Positions 1 to 5,383 of a stretch of 5,383 nucleotides of DNA are shown here, in pieces. The stretch spans positions 1 to 5,383 of the forward strand of contig CAUZEO010000352.1 of assembly GCA_963578625.1 (NCBI GenBank). The letters run 5' to 3'. Every line of letters starts with the position of its first letter. The first letter of the stretch is position 1. The stretch is from CAUZEO01 sp963578625. GTDB taxonomy: Bacteria; Verrucomicrobiota; Kiritimatiellia; SLOV01. The notes beneath the pieces are model-generated. The model was not told the origin of the DNA. It saw only the letters and a list, made by a program, of their open reading frames with translations, and ran no database searches. The position numbers were made by a program, and so were the translations under genes.

Positions 1-33
1 GGATTTATGCAGATCCTTAATTTCAAGTTTCAT
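1..33 (-). CDS. Polar amino-acid ABC transporter ATPase, N-terminal 11 codons only (partial)
   Basis: An ATG at 31-33 opens a frame on the minus strand that runs off the window edge. It reads MKLEIKDLHKS, which resembles the usual first residues of GlnQ/HisP-type ATPases (consensus of the style I-E-I-K-N-L-H-K-S-F-G). The Walker motifs lie outside the window, so the assignment rests on this short match and on context. The frame overlaps the last 11 bp of the permease gene, an arrangement typical of translational coupling in these importers. The product would be the cytoplasmic ATP-hydrolysing subunit that drives uptake through the neighbouring permease. Confidence is limited only by the truncation. 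Confidence 0.75.
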   Translation of the reverse strand, partial: MKLEIKDLHKS

Positions 34-841
34 ACAGGAATTTCTTCTCGAGGGACCGCGTCCACATCGATAGCGGAAAAGTAATTGTTAAGTAGGCGAC
101 AGCGAGCGGGAGATACCCCTCGAAGGAGGTGTGGGCGTTGGCGTTCAATTCCTGCGCGCTCTTCGTCAATTCGTTGATGGCGATGACGGATAGCAGCGAT
201 GAATCTTTCACCAGGGAAACGAACTGCCCGGTCAGCGGGGGAAGCATCTGGCGCGTTGCCTGCGGGAAAATCACGTACCGGTAGATTTGAGGCGGAGTGA
301 GTCCGATTGCCCGTGCCGATTCGAGTTGGGACTCCGGGACACTCTCGATGCCTGCGCGAATGATTTCGCTGATGTATGCACCGGCAAATGCCGAAAGGAT
401 CAAGACGCCGGCCACATAGCGATTCTGCAGGTTTGCGGCGTTCGCCAGGACATACCAGAAGATCAGAATCTGGACCAGTAGTGGCGTACACCGAATTATT
501 TCAACGTAGGTCGCGCCGACGTATCTGCACAGCAGGATCCTTGAGCGCCGTGCCAGTGCAGCCACGGTACCGATGAGCGTGCTGCATACCAGTGCAGCGG
601 CAGAGATCAATATCGTGCTGACCCACCCGGTCAGAAATTTCTGGCGGTAGCGCCACGCTGAATCCCAGCTCCAGTGATAATCGACGTTGCGAAAGGCCAC
701 GTAAAAGAGCGCGGTCAGTCCCGCCGCCACCAGGATCGCGTTAAAGATGCGCGCGCTCAGAGACGCGCCTTCTCCGGAATTGTCATCCGCCAGAAGCAGG
801 CGGCGAACCCTGGCGGATCCATCTCCTCGAGAATTATTCAT
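23..841 (-). CDS. Polar amino-acid ABC transporter permease (HisM/GlnP family)
   Basis: This is the inner-membrane subunit of an amino-acid importer, probably a homodimer because only one permease gene is seen. With the ATG at 841 it has 272 residues. A hydrophilic, basic N-terminus (about 1-30) precedes a hydrophobic segment at about 32-50, and further membrane segments lie near 70-95, 118-135, 140-157 and 245-260. The family signature is clear: E-I-I-R-C-T-P-L-L-V-Q near 114-124, then the cytoplasmic EAA loop E-S-A-R-A-I-G-L at 174-181, which contacts the ATPase. A TTG at 853 would add four residues, but I prefer the ATG. Neither start has a good Shine-Dalgarno sequence. The gene begins 15 nt after the binding-protein stop, and its end overlaps the ATPase start, so the three form one operon. 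Substrate cannot be read from the permease. Confidence 0.93.
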   Translation of the reverse strand: MNNSRGDGSARVRRLLLADDNSGEGASLSARIFNAILVAAGLTALFYVAFRNVDYHWSWDSAWRYRQKFLTGWVSTILISAAALVCSTLIGTVAALARRSRILLCRYVGATYVEIIRCTPLLVQILIFWYVLANAANLQNRYVAGVLILSAFAGAYISEIIRAGIESVPESQLESARAIGLTPPQIYRYVIFPQATRQMLPPLTGQFVSLVKDSSLLSVIAINELTKSAQELNANAHTSFEGYLPLAVAYLTITFPLSMWTRSLEKKFLYET

Positions 842-856
842 TGCCGCCGGCAAGTA

Positions 857-1645
857 TCAAAACACGAAAGGATAACCTAGGTCGTCGAAGACTTTCTTCA
901 TGTCCGAAAGGTGCTTGTTCCCAAGCTCGTCGAACCCGCCCAGATCACGGAAGTTTGCGAGAAATTCGTTCACCTGCAGGCGTAGTGTATCGTTCCCTTT
1001 TCGTAAGCCCACTGCCCAGGCTTCTTTCTGGAACGGTTCGAGGATGGCCTTCGTGGTGTCCTGCTGTCGAATCCAGTTTTTGTATATCGAGAGCTGGTCG
1101 TAGATAAATGCGTCGGCAGTACCTTGGACGACTTCGAGGACGCACTCCGCTTCGCGTTCGAGGACGAGCAGGCGCGCGTTGCCGAGTTTCTCTTGCGCGT
1201 ACACGTGACCGGTAGTGCCGATTTTTACCGATACCGTCCGGCCCTCCTTGTTTAAGTCTTCAACCCGCTCAATTCCTCCCCCAGCGCGGGCGAGGATGGC
1301 GAGCCCGGTTTGGACGTACGGATCGGAAAAGTCGATTGATTTTGCCCGCTCCCCGGTGGCCGTCATGGAAGAAATGACAAGGTCGATCCTGCCGGTTTTC
1401 AGCGCGGGAATCAGGCCGTCAAAAGAAATGTTTTCAATGCGCACTTCCCGTCCCAGGTGCTCACCAAGCGCCCGGGCAAGATCGACGCTGACACCAACGG
1501 GATTTCCGGATTCGTCCGTCATTTCGAACGGCGGGTACGCCAACTCCATCCCCACCACGAGTTCTTCGGACGTGGATCGGGAGCAGCCCGGGAACACCGG
1601 GATCACGGCGGTAGCCAAGATCAGGAAAAAGTGTGTAATGCGCAT
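857..1645 (-). CDS. Amino-acid ABC transporter substrate-binding lipoprotein (SBP_bac_3 family)
   Basis: This is the extracytoplasmic receptor of the importer, 262 residues. The N-terminus has a short positive start, a hydrophobic core (about 6-18) and a candidate lipobox V-F-P-G-C with Cys21; Pro at the -2 position is not the classical L-A-G-C form. The mature part follows the family-3 pattern: Y-P-P-F at 37-40, G-x-x-V-D-L-A at 51-57, L-I-P-A-L-K-T-G-R-I-D-L at 78-89, and S-M-T-A-T-G-E-R at 93-100, whose Arg100 would hold the ligand carboxylate. S-I-D-F-S-D-P-Y lies at 103-110, G-T-T-G at 143-146, and Asp183 is placed to hold the alpha-amino group. These point to an alpha-amino-acid ligand, but side-chain specificity cannot be predicted. 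It is the first gene of the operon and is transcribed away from the metalloprotein-methyltransferase operon. No strong Shine-Dalgarno is seen upstream of the ATG. Confidence 0.92.
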   Translation of the reverse strand: MRITHFFLILATAVIPVFPGCSRSTSEELVVGMELAYPPFEMTDESGNPVGVSVDLARALGEHLGREVRIENISFDGLIPALKTGRIDLVISSMTATGERAKSIDFSDPYVQTGLAILARAGGGIERVEDLNKEGRTVSVKIGTTGHVYAQEKLGNARLLVLEREAECVLEVVQGTADAFIYDQLSIYKNWIRQQDTTKAILEPFQKEAWAVGLRKGNDTLRLQVNEFLANFRDLGGFDELGNKHLSDMKKVFDDLGYPFVF

Positions 1646-1712
1646 GGCCCGTGACTATACCCCGAAACACTTCCGCTGAAAGCCCAGACTTTGCCGGCAC
1701 GGTGGTGATTTC

Positions 1713-1730
1713 CGGGGCATCGGTGCCCTG
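1713..1730. other. Hairpin in the divergent spacer (importer side)
   Basis: GGGCA at 1715-1719 and TGCCC at 1724-1728 form a perfect 5-bp stem closing a 4-nt loop. A G-T wobble (1714/1729) and a C-G pair (1713/1730) extend it. Neither strand has a T-tract after the stem, so it does not look like an intrinsic terminator. It lies 68-85 nt upstream of the binding-protein start and would sit in that gene's leader only if transcription begins far enough upstream. A role as operator or leader structure is possible but unproven. Confidence 0.35.
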
Positions 1731-1764
1731 CCCGCATCGGAACAAGGAATCAGAAAACGAGGCT

Positions 1765-1790
1765 CACGAGAGGTGCAAGCGCACTTCGTG
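1765..1790. promoter_or_regulatory. Two-part dyad in the divergent spacer, candidate operator
   Basis: CACGA (1765-1769) is mirrored by TCGTG (1786-1790). Inside it, GTGC (1773-1776) is mirrored by GCAC (1781-1784) around a 4-nt centre. The two stems can stack into one hairpin with a small asymmetric bulge. The element ends 12 nt before a TTGAAA hexamer that may be the -35 of the rightward operon. No T-tract follows on either strand, which argues against a terminator. Position and symmetry fit a binding site for a dimeric regulator controlling one or both operons. No regulator gene is in the window, so this is inference. Confidence 0.4.
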
Positions 1791-1802
1791 GTCAATGCAT
1801 AC

Positions 1803-1831
1803 TTGAAAGACGGCTAAAGGTCGCCTACCTT
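1803..1831 (+). promoter_or_regulatory. Possible sigma70-like promoter for the metalloprotein-methyltransferase operon
   Basis: TTGAAA at 1803-1808 matches five of six positions of the -35 consensus. Exactly 17 nt later TACCTT (1826-1831) matches three of six positions of the -10 consensus. Transcription would start near 1838 and leave a leader of about 34 nt. A small inverted repeat AAGGT/ACCTT (1817-1821 and 1827-1831) overlaps the -10 and could be an operator half, or chance. The weak -10 keeps confidence low. Confidence 0.33.
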
Positions 1832-1871
1832 CAATGTCCCTTTTGAAAGGAGGAGAGGTCAGAGGCACATC

Positions 1872-3026
1872 ATGGAGCCACCCGCGCTACCCGAATATCC
1901 GGCATTTTCCTTGAGCAGGCTGATTCGCACCGTATTTGATCCGACGGAGGGAATGCGAATCGTAATCCTGATCGATCTCGAAGATCCCGAGGAGGTCACG
2001 AATTTCAACTTTCTGGCGAACGACGACTACAGCGTGCAACGATACGCTCACGACGTGTTCTACCGGGGGCTTCATCAGAGCACCATGAAGGAATGCGGCA
2101 TGTCGGGCGGAGATTTCTTCGCGTATAAAATAACCGGCGGCAGTAACCTGGATCTTCCCGACATGGCGGTCGCTCCCGACGGATCGAAGTACAGCCTCGA
2201 GCGGGAGATTTATCCCAAGTACGACATCATTCTCTGTCTTTCGACCTACTCAGCGACCGCTCCTCTTACCGTCTTTGCCAAGCAGTACGGATTTCGGGGC
2301 GCCACCCTGCACGGTGTTAACGATGTCATTCTCAAATCCGGTCTGTGCGTGGACTACGACCAGATCGCCGGCGACGCCGAAAAACTCCGCCTGGGTATGA
2401 CGCGCGCACAGCGATTTGAGATTGATTTCGAATTCCTGGGAACCAAGCGTACGTTGACGCTGTTCACCAACGGACAGGAAGCGCAGAAGAGCCAGGGGCT
2501 TTGTCGCGGGACCGCACCGGACGTTGCCAACTTGCCGGCAGGCGAGATCTATTACGTGCCGGAAGACGCCGAGGGCGAGTTCCCGTTGAAGTACGAGGGG
2601 AACGGGACCATCGGGTTGATGAAGGTGGCCGGGGGACGGATTCAAAACGCCACATTGGTGCAGGGAAGCCAGGAAGTTATCGATGCACATAATCGCAAGA
2701 TCGAAGAGGATCCGGTGACCGGAGAGCTCGGAGAGCTCGGATTTGGAACCCAGATCCTGCCGGTGTCCGGCGCCGATATTCAGGACGAGAAGATTCGCGG
2801 CACCGTTCACGTCGCCACCGGTCGCAGCGACCACTTGGGCGGAGATCTGACCCCGGACCGCTTCGAACAGGCGCAGAATGCCACCCACGATGACATTCTG
2901 TTTGCGCCTCACAAAACGCCGGAGATCAACGTCGCGCAAGTACGCATGTACCGCGACGGTTTCGAATTCGTCCTGATCGAAAATTTCGTGCCTGCCGACT
3001 ATATGCAGAGCCTGGTCGCCGAATAG
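1872..3026 (+). CDS. M29 aminopeptidase/NicX-like metalloprotein, function unassigned
   Basis: The product has 384 residues and no signal peptide, so it is probably cytoplasmic. The C-terminal half follows the fold of M29 metallo-aminopeptidases and NicX (2,5-dihydroxypyridine dioxygenase). Key blocks are N-L-P-A-G-E-I-Y at 220-227, a duplicated G-E-L-G block at 284-290, R-G-T-V-H-V-A-T-G at 309-317, G-G-D near 323-325 and T-H-D-D at 338-341. Glu225, Glu288, His313, His339 and Asp341 are spaced like the five M29 metal ligands. The tyrosine that usually follows the H-x-A-x-G motif in true M29 peptidases appears to be Asp320, which favours a non-peptidase branch. The ATG is the only start codon after an in-frame TAA at 1815-1817, and AGAGG lies 6 nt before it. 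The methyltransferase gene starts 5 nt downstream, so the two are co-expressed. The substrate is not known to me. Confidence 0.72.
   Translation: MEPPALPEYPAFSLSRLIRTVFDPTEGMRIVILIDLEDPEEVTNFNFLANDDYSVQRYAHDVFYRGLHQSTMKECGMSGGDFFAYKITGGSNLDLPDMAVAPDGSKYSLEREIYPKYDIILCLSTYSATAPLTVFAKQYGFRGATLHGVNDVILKSGLCVDYDQIAGDAEKLRLGMTRAQRFEIDFEFLGTKRTLTLFTNGQEAQKSQGLCRGTAPDVANLPAGEIYYVPEDAEGEFPLKYEGNGTIGLMKVAGGRIQNATLVQGSQEVIDAHNRKIEEDPVTGELGELGFGTQILPVSGADIQDEKIRGTVHVATGRSDHLGGDLTPDRFEQAQNATHDDILFAPHKTPEINVAQVRMYRDGFEFVLIENFVPADYMQSLVAE
2721..2738 (+). repeat. Perfect 9-bp tandem duplication inside the metalloprotein gene
   Basis: GGAGAGCTC occurs twice in direct succession (2721-2729 and 2730-2738), followed by another GGA. 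It is in frame and encodes Gly-Glu-Leu twice, giving G-E-L-G-E-L-G at residues 284-290. The block coincides with the predicted second metal-binding glutamate, so either Glu285 or Glu288 could be the ligand. Identical DNA in both copies fits a recent slippage duplication. Confidence 0.85.
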
Positions 3027-3031
3027 CAGCA

Positions 3032-3790
3032 GTGAGCAACCTCTACGAGCAGGATGAGTTGCTGTCGCAGTACCTGCTGCTTCACTATGGCTCCGCCGAG
3101 GAAGTCCTGCCCTACCCGGAAGGTCCTTCCGCCGCCCTGAACTACCCGGCCCGATGTGTCAGGAAGCTACTTGACCGCGCCGCGCTGCCGGCGAACGCCC
3201 GCGCACTGGACGCAGGATGCGCCGTTGGCCGGTCAACGTTCGAGCTGGCCGCAGATTGTAGGGACGTCCTCGGAATTGACACCTCCGTGCGCTTTATCGA
3301 CGCGGCCCGGACCCTTGCCGAGGACGGCTCTCTTTCACACTTCCGAATTGAGGAGGGGGACATTCGGACACCCATGCAGTTCCGGGTACCCGATTCCCTT
3401 CCCCGCTCCCGGGTCCGATTCGAAATAGGGGATGCCTGCGAGCTGAGCGGGGAGCTGGGCGCTCTCGACGTAGTATTTTGCGCAAACCTGATCGACCGGC
3501 TGCCCGATCCGCGGGGCTATCTGGATGCGCTTCCTTCCCTGATCGTGCCCGGAGGCCAGCTGCTTCTTACATCCCCTTTCACCTGGATGGAGGAATTCAC
3601 GTCGCGAGAGAAATGGATCGGCGGCACGATGAAGGGGGGCAAGGCGTGTTATTCCTGGGACGTGCTATGCGACCATCTCCAGGGGCACTTCGAATTGAAA
3701 GAGACGGTTGATCTTCCGTTCCTGATTCGCGAGCACGCTCGAAAATTCCAGTGGAGTGTTGCGCGCGGCGGCCGGTGGATCCGGCGGTGA
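3032..3790 (+). CDS. Free-standing OvoA C-terminal-type SAM methyltransferase (4-mercaptohistidine N-methyltransferase-like)
   Basis: The whole 252-residue protein resembles the methyltransferase domain that usually forms the C-terminus of OvoA, which methylates the imidazole of mercaptohistidine to give ovothiol. The SAM-binding motif A-L-D-A-G-C-A-V-G-R is at 58-67, the acidic ribose-contact G-I-D at 81-83, and G-D-A-C at 133-136. Family-specific blocks are L-L-H-Y-G at 16-20, N-L-I-D-R-L at 152-157, S-P-F-T-W-x-E-E-F-T at 181-190, W-I-G-G at 195-198 and an I-R-E-x-x-R-K-F-Q block at 232-240. The GTG start is chosen because the conserved Y-E (residues 5-6) follows immediately and the upstream stop is 5 nt away. 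The FGE-like sulfoxide synthase normally fused upstream is absent; an M29/NicX-like gene takes its place. The family is clear; the actual substrate is inferred. Confidence 0.88.
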   Translation: MSNLYEQDELLSQYLLLHYGSAEEVLPYPEGPSAALNYPARCVRKLLDRAALPANARALDAGCAVGRSTFELAADCRDVLGIDTSVRFIDAARTLAEDGSLSHFRIEEGDIRTPMQFRVPDSLPRSRVRFEIGDACELSGELGALDVVFCANLIDRLPDPRGYLDALPSLIVPGGQLLLTSPFTWMEEFTSREKWIGGTMKGGKACYSWDVLCDHLQGHFELKETVDLPFLIREHARKFQWSVARGGRWIRR

Positions 3791-3808
3791 GGACCGTAGT
3801 AAAAGATC

Positions 3809-3827
3809 CCCGGCCCTCGCGGCCGGG
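3809..3827 (+). terminator. GC-rich hairpin after the methyltransferase gene, possible terminator
   Basis: CCCGGCC (3809-3815) and GGCCGGG (3821-3827) form a perfect 7-bp GC stem with a 5-nt loop, 18 nt after the methyltransferase stop. No T-tract follows on the plus strand. On the minus strand the stem is followed by GATCTTTT, a weak T-run. It may end or stabilise the upstream operon transcript, but it is not a canonical intrinsic terminator. Confidence 0.42.
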
Positions 3828-3828
3828 A

Positions 3829-3868
3829 GGTTCAGGTTGCGTAGCCCCTAAAGATCGTGCAACGAACC
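3829..3868. other. Imperfect inverted repeat in the spacer before the sugar dehydrogenase
   Basis: GTTGC (3836-3840) pairs with GCAAC (3859-3863) across an 18-nt loop. GGTT (3829-3832) pairs with AACC (3865-3868) after an asymmetric internal loop. It directly follows the GC-rich hairpin. The 223-bp spacer 3791-4013 otherwise shows no supported gene. The structure could be a regulatory or transcript-end element, or chance. Confidence 0.25.
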
Positions 3869-4013
3869 CAAAAGGAGCCCGGCAGGAGAGCGATGAGTAA
3901 GTGATTCTCGGTCTCGACTCTATATTCCTTTTCTATGCGAAGGCTCAGTGGTAAGAGATTTGCTAGCCAAGGAAGAACGGCGTGCCTGTTTTCTGGGCGC
4001 GGAGATCTGACAT

Positions 4014-5330
4014 ATGCTGGACCAGCTCGCCACAAAAATTAAAAACAAGACCGCCATCATCGGAACCATTGGGCTCGGATATGTTGGACTCCCCTTGTGC
4101 GCCGCCTTTGAAAAGGCCGGATTCCAGGTTCTTGGATTCGACGTTGATCCGAAAAAGATTCGTCTGCTCGGTGCCGGGCAGAATTATCTGAAACATCTCG
4201 GAGCTCAATTTGTCGCCGAGATCCATGAATCAGGCAGGTTCGAGGCGACCAACGATTTTTCGCGCCTGGCCGAGGCGGATGCGATCCTGGTCTGTGTTCC
4301 CACCCCGCTGGGGGAACACCTGGAACCGGATCTGTCTTTTGTCGAGTCCTCGGCTGATTACATCGCCGATACACTTCGGCCCGGCCAGTTGGTGGTGCTC
4401 GAATCCACGACGTATCCGGGAACCACCCGCATGGTCGTGCTGCCTCGGCTCCAAGCCTCCGCGCGGGAATACGGAAAGGATTACGCCCTCGCCTATTCGC
4501 CTGAGCGCGAGGATCCGGGGCGACAGGATTTTACGACCCAGACCATTCCCAAGCTGGTGGGCGGTCTCGACGAAGAGAGCGGAAACCTCGCGGAGCAGTT
4601 GTACCGGAGCGCGTTTACCCAGGTCGTTCGGGTCCGGAACTCGGAGGTCGCGGAGGCCGCGAAACTGCTTGAAAACATCTACCGCGCGGTAAACATCGCG
4701 ATGGTGAACGAAATGAAAATCCTTCTGGATGCCATGGGCATTGATGTCTGGGAAGTGGTGGATGCAGCGGCCACCAAGCCATTCGGGTTCCAGGCATTTT
4801 ACCCGGGGCCGGGACTGGGCGGTCACTGCATCCCCATCGATCCCTTCTACCTTTCCTGGCGAGCCCGGGAGATTGGCCTTCCCACCCGGTTCATCGAGCT
4901 GGCGGGCGAGATAAATCATGCCATGCCGCGCTACGTTGTTCAGCGCACCGTGCTCGCATTGAACAGCCACGGCAAGGCGGTGCAAGACTCGCGAATTCTG
5001 ATTCTGGGACTCGCCTATAAACCCGATGTCGACGATGTGCGGGAAAGCCCGAGCCTCGAACTCATCGTCCAACTCCGCGAGATCGGCGCAAAGGTGGACT
5101 TTCACGATCCGCATATCGAGGCAACGCATCGAATGCGACACTACGATCTGAAAATGAAATGCGTGGAGCTTTCGCCAGAAGCTCTGGCCTCTTACGATTG
5201 TGTTGTCATTGCAACGCATCACAGCGCCTATGACTGGCAGGAGATCGCGGATCACGCCGGGCTGGTTGTGGACACCCGTGGCGCAATGCGGAACGTCGAG
5301 GGCGAACGGGACCATATCTGGTCCGCCTGA
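4014..5330 (+). CDS. wbpA: UDP-N-acetylglucosamine 6-dehydrogenase (WbpA-type nucleotide-sugar dehydrogenase)
   Basis: This cytoplasmic NAD-dependent enzyme oxidises C6 of a UDP-N-acetylhexosamine to the uronic acid, feeding O-antigen, capsule or other surface glycans. The 438 residues are full length. The Rossmann motif G-L-G-Y-V-G is at 20-25 with Asp43 near the strand end, and V-P-T-P at 95-98. E-S-T-T-Y-P-G-T-T lies at 130-138 and S-P-E-R-E-D-P-G at 162-169. Lys217 and Asn221 are in the central helix. The catalytic Cys272 is in G-P-G-L-G-G-H-C-I-P-I-D-P, with Asp276. The C-terminal domain has A-Y-K-P-D-V-D-D-V-R-E-S-P at 334-346. The form of the Cys block matches WbpA more than UDP-glucose dehydrogenases. 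The ATG follows an in-frame TGA at 4008-4010, and GGAG (4001-4004) is a good ribosome site. UDP-GlcNAc rather than UDP-GalNAc is likely but not certain. Confidence 0.93.
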   Translation: MLDQLATKIKNKTAIIGTIGLGYVGLPLCAAFEKAGFQVLGFDVDPKKIRLLGAGQNYLKHLGAQFVAEIHESGRFEATNDFSRLAEADAILVCVPTPLGEHLEPDLSFVESSADYIADTLRPGQLVVLESTTYPGTTRMVVLPRLQASAREYGKDYALAYSPEREDPGRQDFTTQTIPKLVGGLDEESGNLAEQLYRSAFTQVVRVRNSEVAEAAKLLENIYRAVNIAMVNEMKILLDAMGIDVWEVVDAAATKPFGFQAFYPGPGLGGHCIPIDPFYLSWRAREIGLPTRFIELAGEINHAMPRYVVQRTVLALNSHGKAVQDSRILILGLAYKPDVDDVRESPSLELIVQLREIGAKVDFHDPHIEATHRMRHYDLKMKCVELSPEALASYDCVVIATHHSAYDWQEIADHAGLVVDTRGAMRNVEGERDHIWSA

Positions 5331-5354
5331 TCCGTCAGCGGCGGCTGATTCATC

Positions 5355-5383
5355 ATGCCGACTTATCGTCAAGCCTGCCTCAC
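5355..5383 (+). CDS. Possible start of the next gene (partial, nine codons)
   Basis: An ATG 24 nt after the dehydrogenase stop is the first start codon after an in-frame TGA at 5346-5348. It stays open to the window edge and reads MPTYRQACL. No clear Shine-Dalgarno precedes it; the upstream bases form a small TCAGC/GCTGA dyad (5335-5339 and 5344-5348). Surface-polysaccharide loci usually continue with further sugar genes in the same direction, which is the main reason to list it. I do not recognise the product. Confidence 0.25.

Noticed and set aside
842..853. TTG start adding four residues to the permease
   Set aside because: The ATG at 841 is the stronger start codon, and no Shine-Dalgarno favours the TTG.
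1654..1682. TATAGT on the minus strand as a -10 for the binding-protein gene
   Set aside because: The hexamer is good, but no acceptable -35 lies 16-18 nt upstream, and the transcript would be almost leaderless. Too weak to list.
1834..1914. Short 26-codon frame starting at ATG 1834 and overlapping the metalloprotein start
   Set aside because: It has no ribosome site and no recognisable sequence, and it overlaps a well-supported gene start.
2250..2939. Open frame of 229 codons antisense to the metalloprotein gene
   Set aside because: The sense strand carries the ordered metal-ligand motifs; the antisense translation shows no recognisable domain.
3934..3975. tRNA D-arm-like stretch (GGCTCAGTGGTAAGAG)
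   Set aside because: No matching acceptor stem, anticodon arm or T-arm of the form GGTTC-A follows at the right distance, so no cloverleaf can be drawn.
3832..4035. Minus-strand frame of 67 codons filling the spacer before the dehydrogenase gene
   Set aside because: It starts inside the dehydrogenase gene, lacks recognisable motifs, and spans the inverted repeat. Nothing supports it beyond being open.
4230..5372. Open frame of 380 codons on the minus strand, antisense to the dehydrogenase gene
   Set aside because: It mirrors almost the whole WbpA-type gene, whose motifs are intact, and its translation shows no family pattern. Long antisense frames are common in GC-rich genes.

Overview
The window is GC-rich and densely coding. 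It looks like a chromosomal piece from a Gram-negative bacterium: the binding protein carries a lipoprotein signal, the genes sit in tight operons, and there is a WbpA-type surface-sugar enzyme. The phylum cannot be fixed from sequence alone. No mobile element, CRISPR array, rRNA or convincing tRNA is visible.

Left arm (1-1645, minus strand): a polar amino-acid ABC importer in the order binding lipoprotein, permease, ATPase. The ATPase is cut by the window edge after 11 codons and overlaps the permease by 11 bp.

Divergent spacer (1646-1871): 226 bp holding two hairpins/dyads and a plausible sigma70-like promoter facing right.

Centre (1872-3790, plus strand): a two-gene operon with a 5-nt gap. 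The first gene encodes a metalloprotein of the M29 aminopeptidase/NicX-like fold, with a Glu-Glu-His-His-Asp ligand pattern but without the usual M29 tyrosine. The second encodes a free-standing methyltransferase that closely resembles the C-terminal domain of OvoA, which N-methylates 4(5)-mercaptohistidine in ovothiol synthesis. No sulfoxide-synthase domain accompanies it here. A GC-rich hairpin follows the operon.

Right arm (4014-5330, plus strand): a complete WbpA-type UDP-N-acetylhexosamine 6-dehydrogenase, probably the first visible gene of a surface-polysaccharide locus. A possible next gene starts at 5355.

The most interesting unit is the divergent pair of operons. An amino-acid importer faces a metalloenzyme plus mercaptohistidine-type methyltransferase across a shared regulatory spacer. 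This suggests uptake and processing or methylation of an unusual amino acid, perhaps an imidazole-thiol. That link is inference from gene order. The polysaccharide gene is probably unrelated.
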